A DNA stretch of 64,000 nucleotides from Arthrobacter pascens (GTDB taxonomy: Bacteria > Actinomycetota > Actinomycetes > Actinomycetales > Micrococcaceae). Made by a program: the position numbers and the translations under genes. The stretch lies in assembly GCF_030816475.1 (NCBI RefSeq), contig NZ_JAUSXF010000001.1, forward strand, positions 434,001-498,000, given 5' to 3'. Each line of letters starts with the position of its first letter. Positions within the stretch are counted from its first letter, which is position 1. The notes under the pieces were generated by a model. The model worked only from the letters and a program-made list of their open reading frames with translations. It did no database searches and was not told the DNA's origin. Shown here in pieces: positions 52,024-61,211 of the stretch.

Positions 52024-52845
52024 CTACGTCAGGCGGATCTGACGGTTGACGTCTTTGTAGAGGAGGTACCTGAAGGGACCGGGACCGCCGGCGTAGCAGG
52101 CCTGCGGGCAGAAGGCCCGGAGCCACATGAAGTCGCCGGCCTCCACTTCCACCCAGTCGTCGTTGAGGCGGTAGACAGCCTTTCCTTCCAGAACGAACAG
52201 TCCGTGCTCCATCACGTGCGTTTCGGCGAAGGGGATGGACGCGCCAGGCTGGAACGTGACGATATTGACGTGCATGTCATGCGCCAGATCGTCAGGGTCC
52301 ACGAACCGGGTGGTGGCCCAGGCGCCGTTGGTGCCGGGCATCGGACGGGGCTCCACGTCCTGGTCGCGGGTGACGAACGATTTGGCTGTATGTCCCTCAA
52401 GCACTTCGTACGCCTTGCGGACCCAATGGAAAGAGGCTGCCTCCCCGCCAGCTGGCGCGTCGTTCCTGACCTTCCAGTCGGAGCCCGCAGCCAGGTAGGC
52501 GTAGCCCCCGGCCTCCAGGCGGTGGATCTCGCCGTCGAGCGTCAGGTTCAGCGAACCCTTCGTCAGGAAGATGACGCCCTCGACGCCGGCCTCCGCCTCA
52601 GGCCTGTCGCTTCCGCCGCCGGGTGCCACCTCCACGATGAGCTGGCTGAAGGTGGTGGCGAATCCCGCGATGGGGCGGGCGATGATCCAGGACCGGGTCT
52701 TGTCCCAGCCCGGCAGGTTGGATGTGACGATATCTCGGAGCACGCCCTTGGGGATGACCGTGTAGGCCTCCTTGACCACGGCACGGTCGGTGAGGAGCTG
52801 GGTCTGCGGCGGCAGTCCGCCCTCGGGGGAAAAATAGGTGCTCAT
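52024..52845 (-). CDS. allE: (S)-ureidoglycine aminohydrolase
   Basis: A 273-residue bicupin. It releases ammonia from (S)-ureidoglycine in the allantoin pathway. The N-terminus (MSTYFSPEGGLPPQTQLLTD) and segments SWIIARP, FSQLIVEVAPGG and HVMEHGLFVLEGKAVYRL, with metal-binding His and Glu, match AllE. The ATG at 52845 has GGGAGCAG upstream and overlaps the previous stop by 4 bp, so it is in the malate synthase operon. Confidence 0.92.
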   Translation of the reverse strand: MSTYFSPEGGLPPQTQLLTDRAVVKEAYTVIPKGVLRDIVTSNLPGWDKTRSWIIARPIAGFATTFSQLIVEVAPGGGSDRPEAEAGVEGVIFLTKGSLNLTLDGEIHRLEAGGYAYLAAGSDWKVRNDAPAGGEAASFHWVRKAYEVLEGHTAKSFVTRDQDVEPRPMPGTNGAWATTRFVDPDDLAHDMHVNIVTFQPGASIPFAETHVMEHGLFVLEGKAVYRLNDDWVEVEAGDFMWLRAFCPQACYAGGPGPFRYLLYKDVNRQIRLT

Positions 52846-54194
52846 GAATCTGCTCCCTGTGTTGATGAACCCTGCGCTGGTGAAGGCTGCGCTGTAGAGG
52901 TTTGTGTTGTTGAAGTCTGTGGCGAGGATTTCGCGGCGAGCCCCGGGTGTGCCAGCCCCGTGAGCCGGGACAGCCCCACGCCGGCGAGCGCCTGGACCTC
53001 GTCGGCGCCGACGGCGCCGCACTGGACGCCGCGCAGCACAAACGCCGCGAGTGCCCGGGCGGTCGCCGGCTCATCCATGACTCCGCCTTCAGTCTGCTCC
53101 ACATAGTTGCGAAGCCGTGCCGTTGCTGCCGGAAGTCCCTGCCGGTAAAACCCGTACGTGGCGGCAAAGCGGCTGGGCAGCTGGGCAGGGTGCAGGTCCC
53201 AGCCCTGGTAGAAGCCACGCTCCAGGGAGCGCTGCACCAGCCGGCCGTGGAGCCGCCAGGCGTCCTCGACGTTGTCCCCCGCAGGGATGATGTTGGTGGA
53301 GCCGTCCGAGAGGCGGATCCCGGTTCCGGCCACGGCCAGCTGCATGGTTTCCTTGGCGAAGTCGGCGACGGGATGCTCCATGGACTGGTATTCGGCCGAG
53401 ATCTGCAGCGAGGCGCTGTAGTCGTAGGTGCCATAATGCAGGGCGCTGATGCGTCCGGGAACGACGTGTGCAAGCTTTGCCACCGGCGAGGTTCCGTCCG
53501 GGCCGAGGATGAGCTGCGGCGTTTCCACCTGCACCTCGAACCGCAGCCGGCCGTGGGGCAGGCCATGGACTTCCTCCAGGCGGGCGACGGCGTAGTCCAT
53601 GGCCTGGACCTGGGCCACGGTGGTGACCTTGGGCATTGTCAGCACCAGGCCGCGCGGCAGCTCTCCTGCGGAAGCCAGCGCGGAGACGAACAGGTCCAAC
53701 GTCCTCAGGCCCCGGGTACGCGTGGCGGCCTCGAAGCACTTGAAACGGATCCCGATATAGGGCGGCGCTGTGCCTGCGGCGACGGCGTCGGCAACCATGC
53801 CGGCGGCAGCAACGGCGTCGGCGTCCTCTGCATCGTCACCGCGGTTGCCGTAGCCGTCCTCGAAGTCCAGGCGCAGGTCCTCGATCGGTTCGTTTGCCAG
53901 CTTGTTCGCTACCCGGGAGGCGACAGCGGCGCCGAGGGCAAGTGATTGACCCAGCAGCCAGCCAAGCCGTTCCAGGCCCCCGTGCGCCTCCGCGGTCCTG
54001 ACGGCCTGCTCTCCCCAGTCCGCCGCGAGCGACGGCGTGAAGCGGTCCGCCGGGACGTAGACGGTATGGACGGGCTGGCGGGAACCGTCGTCACCCGGGT
54101 AGCGCAGCTCCAGCTGGCGGTCGGTTTCGGCCAGCTGGCCGTCGATCCTGGCAAGGTCCGCGGCGCTGAGCGCCTGGGTCGGGGATGGCGCCAT
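52842..54194 (-). CDS. HpcH/HpaI aldolase/citrate lyase-like protein
   Basis: A 450-residue TIM-barrel protein of the aldolase/citrate lyase-like superfamily (similar to the DUF6986 group). Candidate conserved parts are LRLDFEDGYGNRG, YIGIRFKCFEAATR, FEVQVETPQLILG and LHYGTYDYSASL. The C-terminal 28 residues are a Ser/Thr/Gln-rich low-complexity tail. It sits between malate synthase and AllE, so a role in glyoxylate or ureide metabolism is likely but not shown. Starts 3 bp after the malate synthase stop. Confidence 0.8.
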   Translation of the reverse strand: MAPSPTQALSAADLARIDGQLAETDRQLELRYPGDDGSRQPVHTVYVPADRFTPSLAADWGEQAVRTAEAHGGLERLGWLLGQSLALGAAVASRVANKLANEPIEDLRLDFEDGYGNRGDDAEDADAVAAAGMVADAVAAGTAPPYIGIRFKCFEAATRTRGLRTLDLFVSALASAGELPRGLVLTMPKVTTVAQVQAMDYAVARLEEVHGLPHGRLRFEVQVETPQLILGPDGTSPVAKLAHVVPGRISALHYGTYDYSASLQISAEYQSMEHPVADFAKETMQLAVAGTGIRLSDGSTNIIPAGDNVEDAWRLHGRLVQRSLERGFYQGWDLHPAQLPSRFAATYGFYRQGLPAATARLRNYVEQTEGGVMDEPATARALAAFVLRGVQCGAVGADEVQALAGVGLSRLTGLAHPGLAAKSSPQTSTTQTSTAQPSPAQGSSTQGADS

Positions 54195-54197
54195 GAC

Positions 54198-55811
54198 TCA
54201 GCCCACCAGTTCGTAGGCCGGGGTAGTGAGGAAATCGGTGTAATCCTCGGACAGGCAGATGTCCGCGATCAGTTCGCTGGCCGGCTGGTAGTAGCGACGG
54301 AAGGCTTCATCCCCGAACTCGGTGCGGAGACGTTCCGTTTCCTCGCCCAAAATGCGCTCCACCAGCTCCCGGGTCACGGTGTTGCCGGTATCGGCCAGGA
54401 CCGACTTGTTGCGGATCTGCTGCCAGACCTGCGAGCGGGAGATTTCCGCGGTGGCGGCGTCCTCCATGAGGTTGTGGATCGCGACGGCCCCGTTGCCGGA
54501 GAGCCAGACGGCTGTGTAGGCGACGGCGACGTAGAGGTTCAGCCGCAGTCCGGCCTCGGTGACCTGGCCATCGGCCGAGGCGATGTCCAGCAGCTGGTCA
54601 GCGGTGACGGAAACCTCGGGCCGCTGCTTGTCCAGCTGGTTGGGGCGGCCTCCATTTTCGGGGTCGCCGAGGACGCCATCGAAGACTTCGCGGCAGACGG
54701 GGACGAGGTCAGGATGGGCAACCCAGGAACCGTCGAAGCCGTCGTTGGCTTCGCGGGTCTTGTCTGCGCGGACTTTGGCGAAGGCCGCCTCCGTGACCTC
54801 GGGGTGCCGTCGGTTGGGGATGACCGCGGCCATGCCGCCCATCGCGAAGGCCCCCCGTTGGTGGCAGGTCTTGACCAGCAGCTCGGTGTAGGCCCGCATG
54901 AAAGGAGCGGTCATGGCAACCGAGGCGCGGTCGGGGAGCACAAATTCCTCGCCGGCGTCGCGGAAGTACTTGATGATGCTGAACAGGTAGTCCCAGCGGC
55001 CGGCGTTCAGGCCGGAGGCGTGATCCCTGAGTTCGTAGAGGATTTCGTCCATCTCAAAGGCTGCCGGGATGGTTTCGATCAGTACGGTGGCACGGACGGT
55101 GCGCTGGTTAAGGCCCAGGAAATCCTGCGCGAAGACAAAGATCTCGTTCCACAGCCGGGCCTCAAGGTGGCTTTCCATCTTGGGCAGGTAGTAGTACGGG
55201 CCGTGACCGTTGAGGACCAGTTGCTTGGCAACGTGGAAGAAGTGCAGGCCAAAGTCAACGAGCGCCCCGACGGCAGGTTCCCCGTCGATGAGCAGATGCT
55301 TTTCCGGCATGTGCCAGCCACGGGGCCGGGCCACCACGACTGCCAGCGGAGCGTCGGTGCGCAGGGCGTACTGCTTGCCTTCGTCTGAGGTGTAGCTGAG
55401 CGTGCCCTGGGCTGCGTCACGGAGGTTGAGGATGGAGTCGATGACGTTGGTCCAGGTGGGCGTGCTGGCATCCTCCAGGTCGGCCAGCCATACCTTCGCC
55501 CCCGAATTCAGTGCGTTGATGGCCATTTTCGCTGGAGACGCCGGGCCGGTCATTTCTACCCGGCGGTCCTGCAGGGCCGTGGGCGCCGGCGCAACCTGCC
55601 ATTCGCCGTCGCGCACGTCCCTGGTCTCCGGCAGGAAGTCCAGCTTGCCGGTCTCCGCAACCCGCTGGCGCTTAACCCGGCGGGCGGCGAGGAGCTCGTT
55701 GCGGGTACCGGCGAAGCGCTGGTGGAGTTCCTCCAGGAACGCCAGGGCCTTGGGGGTGAGGATCTCCTCCGCGCGGTCGATTGGCCGGGGATCTGTGACA
55801 GTGATGGCCAT
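54198..55811 (-). CDS. aceB: Malate synthase A
   Basis: A 537-residue malate synthase, which condenses glyoxylate and acetyl-CoA to malate. The signature KVWLADLEDASTPTWTNV and VVARPRGWHMPEKHLLIDG, and later AFMRAYTELLVKTCH with GAFAMGGMAAVIPNRRHP, are clear. Length is normal. In this context it consumes glyoxylate from ureide breakdown. It lies 38 bp downstream of malic enzyme in the same direction. Confidence 0.95.
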   Translation of the reverse strand: MAITVTDPRPIDRAEEILTPKALAFLEELHQRFAGTRNELLAARRVKRQRVAETGKLDFLPETRDVRDGEWQVAPAPTALQDRRVEMTGPASPAKMAINALNSGAKVWLADLEDASTPTWTNVIDSILNLRDAAQGTLSYTSDEGKQYALRTDAPLAVVVARPRGWHMPEKHLLIDGEPAVGALVDFGLHFFHVAKQLVLNGHGPYYYLPKMESHLEARLWNEIFVFAQDFLGLNQRTVRATVLIETIPAAFEMDEILYELRDHASGLNAGRWDYLFSIIKYFRDAGEEFVLPDRASVAMTAPFMRAYTELLVKTCHQRGAFAMGGMAAVIPNRRHPEVTEAAFAKVRADKTREANDGFDGSWVAHPDLVPVCREVFDGVLGDPENGGRPNQLDKQRPEVSVTADQLLDIASADGQVTEAGLRLNLYVAVAYTAVWLSGNGAVAIHNLMEDAATAEISRSQVWQQIRNKSVLADTGNTVTRELVERILGEETERLRTEFGDEAFRRYYQPASELIADICLSEDYTDFLTTPAYELVG

Positions 55812-55849
55812 TTCTGGTCCTTTCCTTTGGCTGCGAAACTGGCGGTGAA

Positions 55850-57292
55850 TCAGGCGGAAGCTGAGGCGGCACCGGAGGCAAGGGCCGCCGCCGTGTCCCG
55901 GGCTTCGGCTGCAGCGTGGGCTGCTGCAGCCACGGCTGACGCGACGTCCGCGGCAACGTGTGGATCAAAGACGCTGGGGATAATGTAACTGGCATTGAGC
56001 TCATCGTCAGCGACCCGGCTGGCGATGGCCTTCGCGGCGGCCACCAGCATTTCGGGCGTGATATCGGAGGCTCCGGCGTCCAGGAGCCCCCGGAAGAAGC
56101 CAGGGAACGCCAGTACGTTGTTGATCTGGTTGGGGAAGTCGCTGCGTCCGGTGGCAACCACTGCGGCGTGCCGGGCTGCGGCCACGGGGTCAATTTCCGG
56201 CGTCGGGTTGGCCATGGCGAACACGATGGCGTCCTCGGCCATCGACGCCACCTGTTCCTCGCCGATCACGTGCGGCGCGCTCACCCCGATGAAAACGTCC
56301 GCACCCTTGAGCGCCTGGTGCAGCGTTCCGGCGAACCCCTCCTCATTGGTGTTGGCGGCGATCCAGCTGCGGTGCTCGTCAGTGTAGTCCTCGCCGGAAT
56401 GGATGGCGCCGGAGCGGCCGGCGGCAACAATATGCCGGGCCCCTTGGGCTTTGAGCAGCTGGATGATGGCGCTGCCTGCCGCACCGACGCCGGACACCAC
56501 GATCCTGACCTCTTCCAGATTCTTGCCCACCACGCGGAGGGCATTGACCAAGGCAGCCAGTGTGACGATTGCCGTACCGTGCTGGTCGTCGTGGAAGACC
56601 GGGATGTCCAGTTCCTCCCGCAGGCGGTTCTCGATCTCGAAGCAGCGGGGGGCCGCAATGTCTTCGAGGTTCACCCCGCCGTAGACAGGGGCGATGGCCT
56701 TGACGATCCTGATAATCTCCTCGGTGTCCTGGGTATCCAGGCAGACAGGCCAGGCATCCACGTTGGCAAACTGCTTGAACAGGGCGGCCTTGCCTTCCAT
56801 GACCGGCAGGGCCGCGGCGGATCCGATATTGCCGAGCCCCAGGACGGCCGATCCGTCAGTGACAACGGCAACGGTGTTGCGCTTGACGGTCAGGTTTCGG
56901 GCCATTGCCGGATCCTCGGCAATGGCCAGGCAGACGCGGGCGACGCCGGGTGTGTAGGCACGGGAGAGGTCGTCGCGGTTGCGCAGGGCTACTTTCGGGA
57001 CAACGTCGAGCTTGCCGCCCAGGTGCATCAGGAAGGTGCGGTCGGAGACTTTCCGGACCGAGACGCCGTCGAGCGCGTTGAGGGCATCCTTCACGCGGGC
57101 GGCATGGTCGTCGTCAGTGGTGTTGCAGGTGACGTCGACGACGAGCGTCTCGTGGTGCGATTCACTGACGTCCAGGGCTGTGATGGCTGCTCCGGCCGCG
57201 CCGACGGCTGCGGCCAGTTCGCTGGTGGCAGAGAAGCTGGACGGTGCTTCCACGCGCAGGGTGATCGAATTTCCGGGACTAGGGTTCGCCAT
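55850..57292 (-). CDS. NAD(P)-dependent malic enzyme with N-terminal ACT domain
   Basis: A 480-residue malic enzyme, which decarboxylates malate to pyruvate. An N-terminal ACT-like domain (about residues 8-85; ITLRVEAPSSFSATSELAAA) precedes the catalytic part: AYTPGVARVC, NTVAVVTDGSAVLGLGNIGS, PVFHDDQHGTAIV and the nucleotide motif VSGVGAAGSAII. An Ala-rich tail of about 35 residues ends the protein. With malate synthase next to it, glyoxylate carbon flows to pyruvate. First gene of the operon, divergent from an IclR regulator. Confidence 0.94.
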   Translation of the reverse strand: MANPSPGNSITLRVEAPSSFSATSELAAAVGAAGAAITALDVSESHHETLVVDVTCNTTDDDHAARVKDALNALDGVSVRKVSDRTFLMHLGGKLDVVPKVALRNRDDLSRAYTPGVARVCLAIAEDPAMARNLTVKRNTVAVVTDGSAVLGLGNIGSAAALPVMEGKAALFKQFANVDAWPVCLDTQDTEEIIRIVKAIAPVYGGVNLEDIAAPRCFEIENRLREELDIPVFHDDQHGTAIVTLAALVNALRVVGKNLEEVRIVVSGVGAAGSAIIQLLKAQGARHIVAAGRSGAIHSGEDYTDEHRSWIAANTNEEGFAGTLHQALKGADVFIGVSAPHVIGEEQVASMAEDAIVFAMANPTPEIDPVAAARHAAVVATGRSDFPNQINNVLAFPGFFRGLLDAGASDITPEMLVAAAKAIASRVADDELNASYIIPSVFDPHVAADVASAVAAAAHAAAEARDTAAALASGAASASA

Positions 57293-57349
57293 TGAATGTC
57301 CTCCTGTTGGGCCTGTCGGCTGGCTGGTGCTTCATTCTCAATGTTTTCG

Positions 57350-57368
57350 TATCATGGATATTATTATC
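57350..57368. promoter_or_regulatory. TATC/GATA symmetric element in the malic enzyme/IclR promoter
   Basis: TATC-N3-GATA-N4-TATC in an AT-rich patch of the 209-bp divergent promoter. It may be an operator or overlap a promoter; evidence is limited to the symmetry. Confidence 0.3.
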
Positions 57369-57501
57369 TACTTTGTGGAAATACAAGCCCACTGAGTTCG
57401 TCGACGGCTTCGGGGCTGTGATGTATGTTGGGACTTGAAGGGCAACTCTTTTCACGATGCGGATAAGAGTTGTCGGAACTTAGGCCCGCGGGAGAGCAAG
57501 A

Positions 57502-58257
57502 ATGGCTGAAAAGGCCCCAGGTGGCGTGCAGTCGGTTGAGCGCGTCTTCGAACTGTTGGAACTGATCACTGATGCCGGCGGGGATGTCACGCTGAGCGAA
57601 CTTTCCTCCTCCACGGATCTTCCGCTGCCCACCATCCACCGGCTCCTCCGAACCCTGGTCACGCTGGGCTACATCCGGCAGCTGCCCAACCGCCGGTATG
57701 CGCTCGGGCCCCGCCTGATCAGGCTGGGTGAAGGTGCGAACAAGCAGCTCGGCGCCGTGGCCCGCCCGCAGCTGAAGTCCCTGGTGGACCGGCTGGGGGA
57801 GACCTCCAATATGGCAGTGCTCGACTCCGACATGGTGATCTACGTGGCCCAGGTCCCTTCCCTCCATTCCATGCGGATGTTCACCGAGGTGGGACGCCGC
57901 GCCCATACCCACGACACCGGGGTGGGAAAAGCCATCCTGGCCCAGCTGGATGACGAGGCAGTCCGCGGCATCGTGGGCCGCACCGGCATGCCCACGCCCA
58001 CTGCCAGGAGCATCGGCGACATCGATTCCCTCCTTGCCGACCTAGGCCGGATCCGTGAGCGCGGCTACTCGATTGATGAGGAAGAACAGGAACTCGGGGT
58101 CCGCTGCTTCGCCATGGCCGTGCCCAACGCCCCGACCCCCACGGCGATCTCCGTCTCCGGGCCGGTGTCACGCGTGGACCAGTCCTTCGGCGAGCGGGCA
58201 GTTCCGCTCCTGCGCGAAGCCGCCCAGGCCATCTCGAACGAGCTCAACCGCAACTGA
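57502..58257 (+). CDS. IclR-family regulator of purine/ureide catabolism (AllR-like)
   Basis: A 251-residue IclR protein: a helix-turn-helix at residues about 7-70 (VTLSELSSSTDLPLPTIHRL) and an effector domain (GVGKAILAQLDDEAVRGIVG, DEEEQELGVRCFAMAVPNA). Divergent from the malic enzyme operon and convergent with uricase, it most likely represses these genes and responds to a ureide or glyoxylate, as AllR does (inference). Confidence 0.92.
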   Translation: MAEKAPGGVQSVERVFELLELITDAGGDVTLSELSSSTDLPLPTIHRLLRTLVTLGYIRQLPNRRYALGPRLIRLGEGANKQLGAVARPQLKSLVDRLGETSNMAVLDSDMVIYVAQVPSLHSMRMFTEVGRRAHTHDTGVGKAILAQLDDEAVRGIVGRTGMPTPTARSIGDIDSLLADLGRIRERGYSIDEEEQELGVRCFAMAVPNAPTPTAISVSGPVSRVDQSFGERAVPLLREAAQAISNELNRN

Positions 58258-58277
58258 CCCGAGCCGTTGGCAGAGCC

Positions 58278-59186
58278 TTAGCAGAAGCCCGCGATGCCGG
58301 CCCATGCCATGTCCGCCCGCGTGGCGTCGTCGCGCTGGACGGTGGCCTCGATAAGGCCGTAGGGGCGGTCGGCCGCGAAGAAGACTTCGTTGGGGTTATC
58401 CAGGCCGAACGGGGAGAGATCTACCAGGAAATGGTGCTTGTTGGGCATCGAAAACCTGATCTCATCGATCTCACTGTGGGCTTCCAGGACTTTGGTGCCC
58501 ATGTCGAAGAGGGTCTGCTGGAGGGCGTGCGAGTACTTCTCGGTGAAGCCTTCGAGCAGGAGGGCCTTGACGTCGTCGTAGTTCTTGTTGAAATCCAGCG
58601 CGCGGAAGTCAATTCCGGTCTTGTAGCGCCAGCGGGCGGAAACGTCGGTGGCCAGGATGCGGTCGGCGGTTTCCGGGAGAGTGGTGTATTTGTCCTTGGG
58701 ATACCCCACAAAACCGGACTGGGTGGACTTGAGGACCGTCAGGTCCTTGAGCCCGGAAAGGAGGTGGGCCGTGGCGCCGTCGCGCACCAGGACAGCGGTC
58801 CGGACTTCCTGGCCATTGCGGACGAAGGAGTGGTCGTGCTCCGCGCCGTGGGCCCGGATCCGGTCCCAGCTGTACGATTCCGCCTCCCAGCGGCCGCCGC
58901 TCACCCAGTCGAAGCTGGAGGTGAAGTGATTGCCGAGGCGCAGCAGGAAGGCCTCCGGGGAGCCAACACCTTCGCGGGCAAAGGCGTAGATGGTGTTCTT
59001 CTGGGTGTCCGTGGCCACCACGTGGGCGTTGTCGCCCTCACGGTGGGCGGCCTCGAAGTCACCGCGCAGCTGCGAGGTGACATTCAGGTCTTCGATCTCG
59101 TGGCGGTCTGTATCTCGGGTGATCTTGACGACCCGGACTTCGGCCTTTCCGTACTGGTTCTGGCCGAGGACGATCTTGTTGTTCAT
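58278..59186 (-). CDS. Urate oxidase (uricase)
   Basis: A 302-residue cofactor-free uricase that converts urate to 5-hydroxyisourate. Family motifs are LGQNQYGKAEVRVVKI at the N-terminus, LLRLGNHFTSSFDWVSGG, and the C-terminal SMPNKHHFLVDLSPFGLDNP with PYGLIEATV. The ATG at 59186 gives the usual start; an in-frame stretch to 59258 has no similarity. Faces the IclR gene tail-to-tail, 20 bp apart. A 16-bp palindrome lies upstream. Confidence 0.95.
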   Translation of the reverse strand: MNNKIVLGQNQYGKAEVRVVKITRDTDRHEIEDLNVTSQLRGDFEAAHREGDNAHVVATDTQKNTIYAFAREGVGSPEAFLLRLGNHFTSSFDWVSGGRWEAESYSWDRIRAHGAEHDHSFVRNGQEVRTAVLVRDGATAHLLSGLKDLTVLKSTQSGFVGYPKDKYTTLPETADRILATDVSARWRYKTGIDFRALDFNKNYDDVKALLLEGFTEKYSHALQQTLFDMGTKVLEAHSEIDEIRFSMPNKHHFLVDLSPFGLDNPNEVFFAADRPYGLIEATVQRDDATRADMAWAGIAGFC

Positions 59187-59210
59187 GGTCTGTTCCCAAC
59201 TTCCGGTAAG

Positions 59211-59226
59211 TGGAACCAACGTTCCA
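59211..59226. promoter_or_regulatory. Candidate IclR-type operator of the uricase gene
   Basis: TGGAACCAACGTTCCA, perfect 6-bp arms with a 4-bp spacer, 25 bp upstream of the uricase ATG. It has the TGGAA-N-TTCCA character of IclR-family sites. Confidence 0.55.
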
Positions 59227-59278
59227 TCACTGAAATTAAGCGCACATGTCGAGCGCATTTCCGGTGGAGCCGACCCAA

Positions 59279-59311
59279 CAAAAAAGAGCCGGCATCCATT
59301 GATGCCAGCTC
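59279..59311 (-). terminator. Intrinsic terminator after the LigD-type polymerase gene
   Basis: On the minus strand GAGCTGGCATC and GATGCCGGCTC form an 11-bp stem (one mismatch, 4-nt loop) followed by TTTTTTGTT. It lies between the polymerase gene and uricase. Confidence 0.75.
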
Positions 59312-59397
59312 ATTACGACCCTGCCTGCTGCTCCCAGGTTACGTGACCCAAGCCACGAACTGATTTCCACAGTAGCCCAGCATCGCTGCGCTGTACA

Positions 59398-60669
59398 TCA
59401 CCCACAGAAAATTCGGATTCTGCCTGCTACTGCAGGCGCCCCGGCCATTCCTTGCCCGCCCAGGGGTCGTAATCGGCGATGAGCTCCTCCTGTGGCGGGG
59501 CGCTCCGCTTCCGGGATGTGTTGCAGGTTTACCCGCACCCGGTACCAGAGCGAGCTTGATCCGCGCATTCCGTCGATGAGCACATCGGCCGGGTGCAGGG
59601 CCGAAAGAACGTCGCGGTGCCGGGCCTTCCATTCGTCGAGCGCCGCGAGGGCCTCAGGCTTGGTCTTGGTGCGGGCCACCTCGAGGAGCGGCATCGTCGA
59701 CTGGCGGCGGCCTGAGCCGTCGCCGCCGCGTGGCGGCTTCTCTGCGGGGCCGAGTTCGTCGGCCAGGGCGAGGAGCCCTTCGAGTGTTCCGACGGCGTCG
59801 TCGATACCCGCGTGAGGGTCGCCAATGTCGGCGAAACGCCCGGGCATCGTCCGGACAGTGAATCGTTCCGGGCGGGCCGAGCGGACCTCGTCCCAGGTGA
59901 GCGGCGCCGACACCCGGGCGTCGGGCAGGGCCCGGACTGAATATGCTGACGCGACGGTACGATCCTTGGCGTTCTGGTTGAAGTCGACGAACACACTCTC
60001 GCCGCGCTCCTCCTTCCACCACCGCGCCGTCGCGAGCCCCGGAGCACGGTTTTCGACCTCGCGGGCAAGGGTCTCGGCGGCGAGCCGCACGTCCCGGTAT
60101 GACCACTGCGGTGAGATGCGCACCAGGATGTGGAGTCCGCGCGACCCGCTGGTCTTCGGCCACCCCACCAGTCCCGCATCCTCAAGGACCTCCCTCGCGA
60201 CGTACGCAGTGTCCACGATCTGGGACCAGTCGACTCCCGGCATCGGATCGAGGTCGACGCGGAGTTCGTCGGGGTGCTCCAGGTCCTCGGCGCGCACGGG
60301 ATGCGGGTTGAGGTCCAGGCAGCCCAGGTTCACAACCCAGGCCAGGCCTGCGGCATCCCGGAGAACAGCCTCTTCCGCCGACGTCCCGGACGCGTAGTGC
60401 AGCGTGGTCGTGTCGATGAAGTCGGGATGGTTTTCCGGAACGCGCTTCTGGAAGAACGGCTCGGCGTCGATGCCTTTCGGGAAGCGCTTGAGCACCATTG
60501 GCCGGCCGCCGGCGCCGCGGAGCGCACCCTCCGCGACGGAGAGGTAGTAGTGCACCAGGTCAAGCTTGGTCAGTCCGGGCTCGGGAAACACGACTTTGTC
60601 CGGACTCGAGATGCGAACCTCGTGGCCGGCAATGGTGAGGATCTCGGCCGGGGTCTTCGACGGGTTCAT
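59398..60669 (-). CDS. LigD-type DNA polymerase/primase domain protein, C-terminal frameshift
   Basis: A 423-residue stand-alone polymerase domain as found in LigD of bacterial non-homologous end joining. Motifs include VRISSPDKVVFPEPG, the catalytic LRVDLDPMPG, GLHILVRI and VFVDFNQNAKDRT. After VRVNLQHIPEAERP, near 59495, the frame changes: the +1 frame reads EELIADYDPWAGKEW and stops at 59427, whereas the annotated frame gives an unrelated tail ending at 59398. So the last 24 native residues appear shifted by one base. Confidence 0.85.
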   Translation of the reverse strand: MNPSKTPAEILTIAGHEVRISSPDKVVFPEPGLTKLDLVHYYLSVAEGALRGAGGRPMVLKRFPKGIDAEPFFQKRVPENHPDFIDTTTLHYASGTSAEEAVLRDAAGLAWVVNLGCLDLNPHPVRAEDLEHPDELRVDLDPMPGVDWSQIVDTAYVAREVLEDAGLVGWPKTSGSRGLHILVRISPQWSYRDVRLAAETLAREVENRAPGLATARWWKEERGESVFVDFNQNAKDRTVASAYSVRALPDARVSAPLTWDEVRSARPERFTVRTMPGRFADIGDPHAGIDDAVGTLEGLLALADELGPAEKPPRGGDGSGRRQSTMPLLEVARTKTKPEALAALDEWKARHRDVLSALHPADVLIDGMRGSSSLWYRVRVNLQHIPEAERPATGGAHRRLRPLGGQGMAGAPAVAGRIRIFCG

Positions 60670-60725
60670 GCCGCCACGCTAGCAACGATCGGGTGCCGCA
60701 GCCAGGCCGGCGGCGGGGCAAAGAC

Positions 60726-60753
60726 AAGCGCCCCGGACATCTCCGTGGCGCTT
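60726..60753 (-). terminator. Hairpin after the CBS-domain gene
   Basis: Arms AAGCGCC and GGCGCTT enclose a second pairing CGGA/TCCG; it lies 21 bp beyond the CBS-gene stop. No long T-run, so moderate confidence. Confidence 0.55.
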
Positions 60754-60773
60754 GGGTTGGTTGCAGCCAGGTA

Positions 60774-61211
60774 CTACGCCATGTTCTCCATGCGCTTCTT
60801 GGCTGAAATGTGCTCCACCAGTTCGCCGGTGCGCGCTTCCGAGTAGTTGCGTGCGATGTCGCCCTGGCTGATAATGCCCACCAGCCTGTGGTCGGCGATG
60901 ACGGGAAGGCGCCTGACCTGGTACCTCTCCATCATCTCGATAGCCTTGTCGATGTTTGCGTCGGCATCGATCCAGTGCGGCGTGCCCTGGGCCAGATCCA
61001 TGGCCCTGACATCCCTGGGATCCATATTCTCGGCAACGCACCTGATGACGATGTCACGGTCCGTGATGAAGCCCTTGAGTTTGCCGTCGTTGCCACAGAT
61101 CGGCAGCGATCCACAGTCAAGGTCACGCATCATAGCTGCTGCTTCCTGCAGCGTCTGGTCTTCCCTGACGCACTGCGCGTTGGGGGTCATGAATTCACGT
61201 ACGACGCTCAT
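60774..61211 (-). CDS. Two-CBS-domain protein
   Basis: A 145-residue protein made of two CBS motifs (about residues 8-60 and 72-128), with GFITDRDIVIR and VGIISQGDIARNYSE closing each. Such proteins sense adenine nucleotides and regulate partners or bind DNA/RNA. The ATG at 61211 has AAGGAG upstream; a longer frame (to 61289) is not supported. No partner gene is evident. Confidence 0.88.
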   Translation of the reverse strand: MSVVREFMTPNAQCVREDQTLQEAAAMMRDLDCGSLPICGNDGKLKGFITDRDIVIRCVAENMDPRDVRAMDLAQGTPHWIDADANIDKAIEMMERYQVRRLPVIADHRLVGIISQGDIARNYSEARTGELVEHISAKKRMENMA

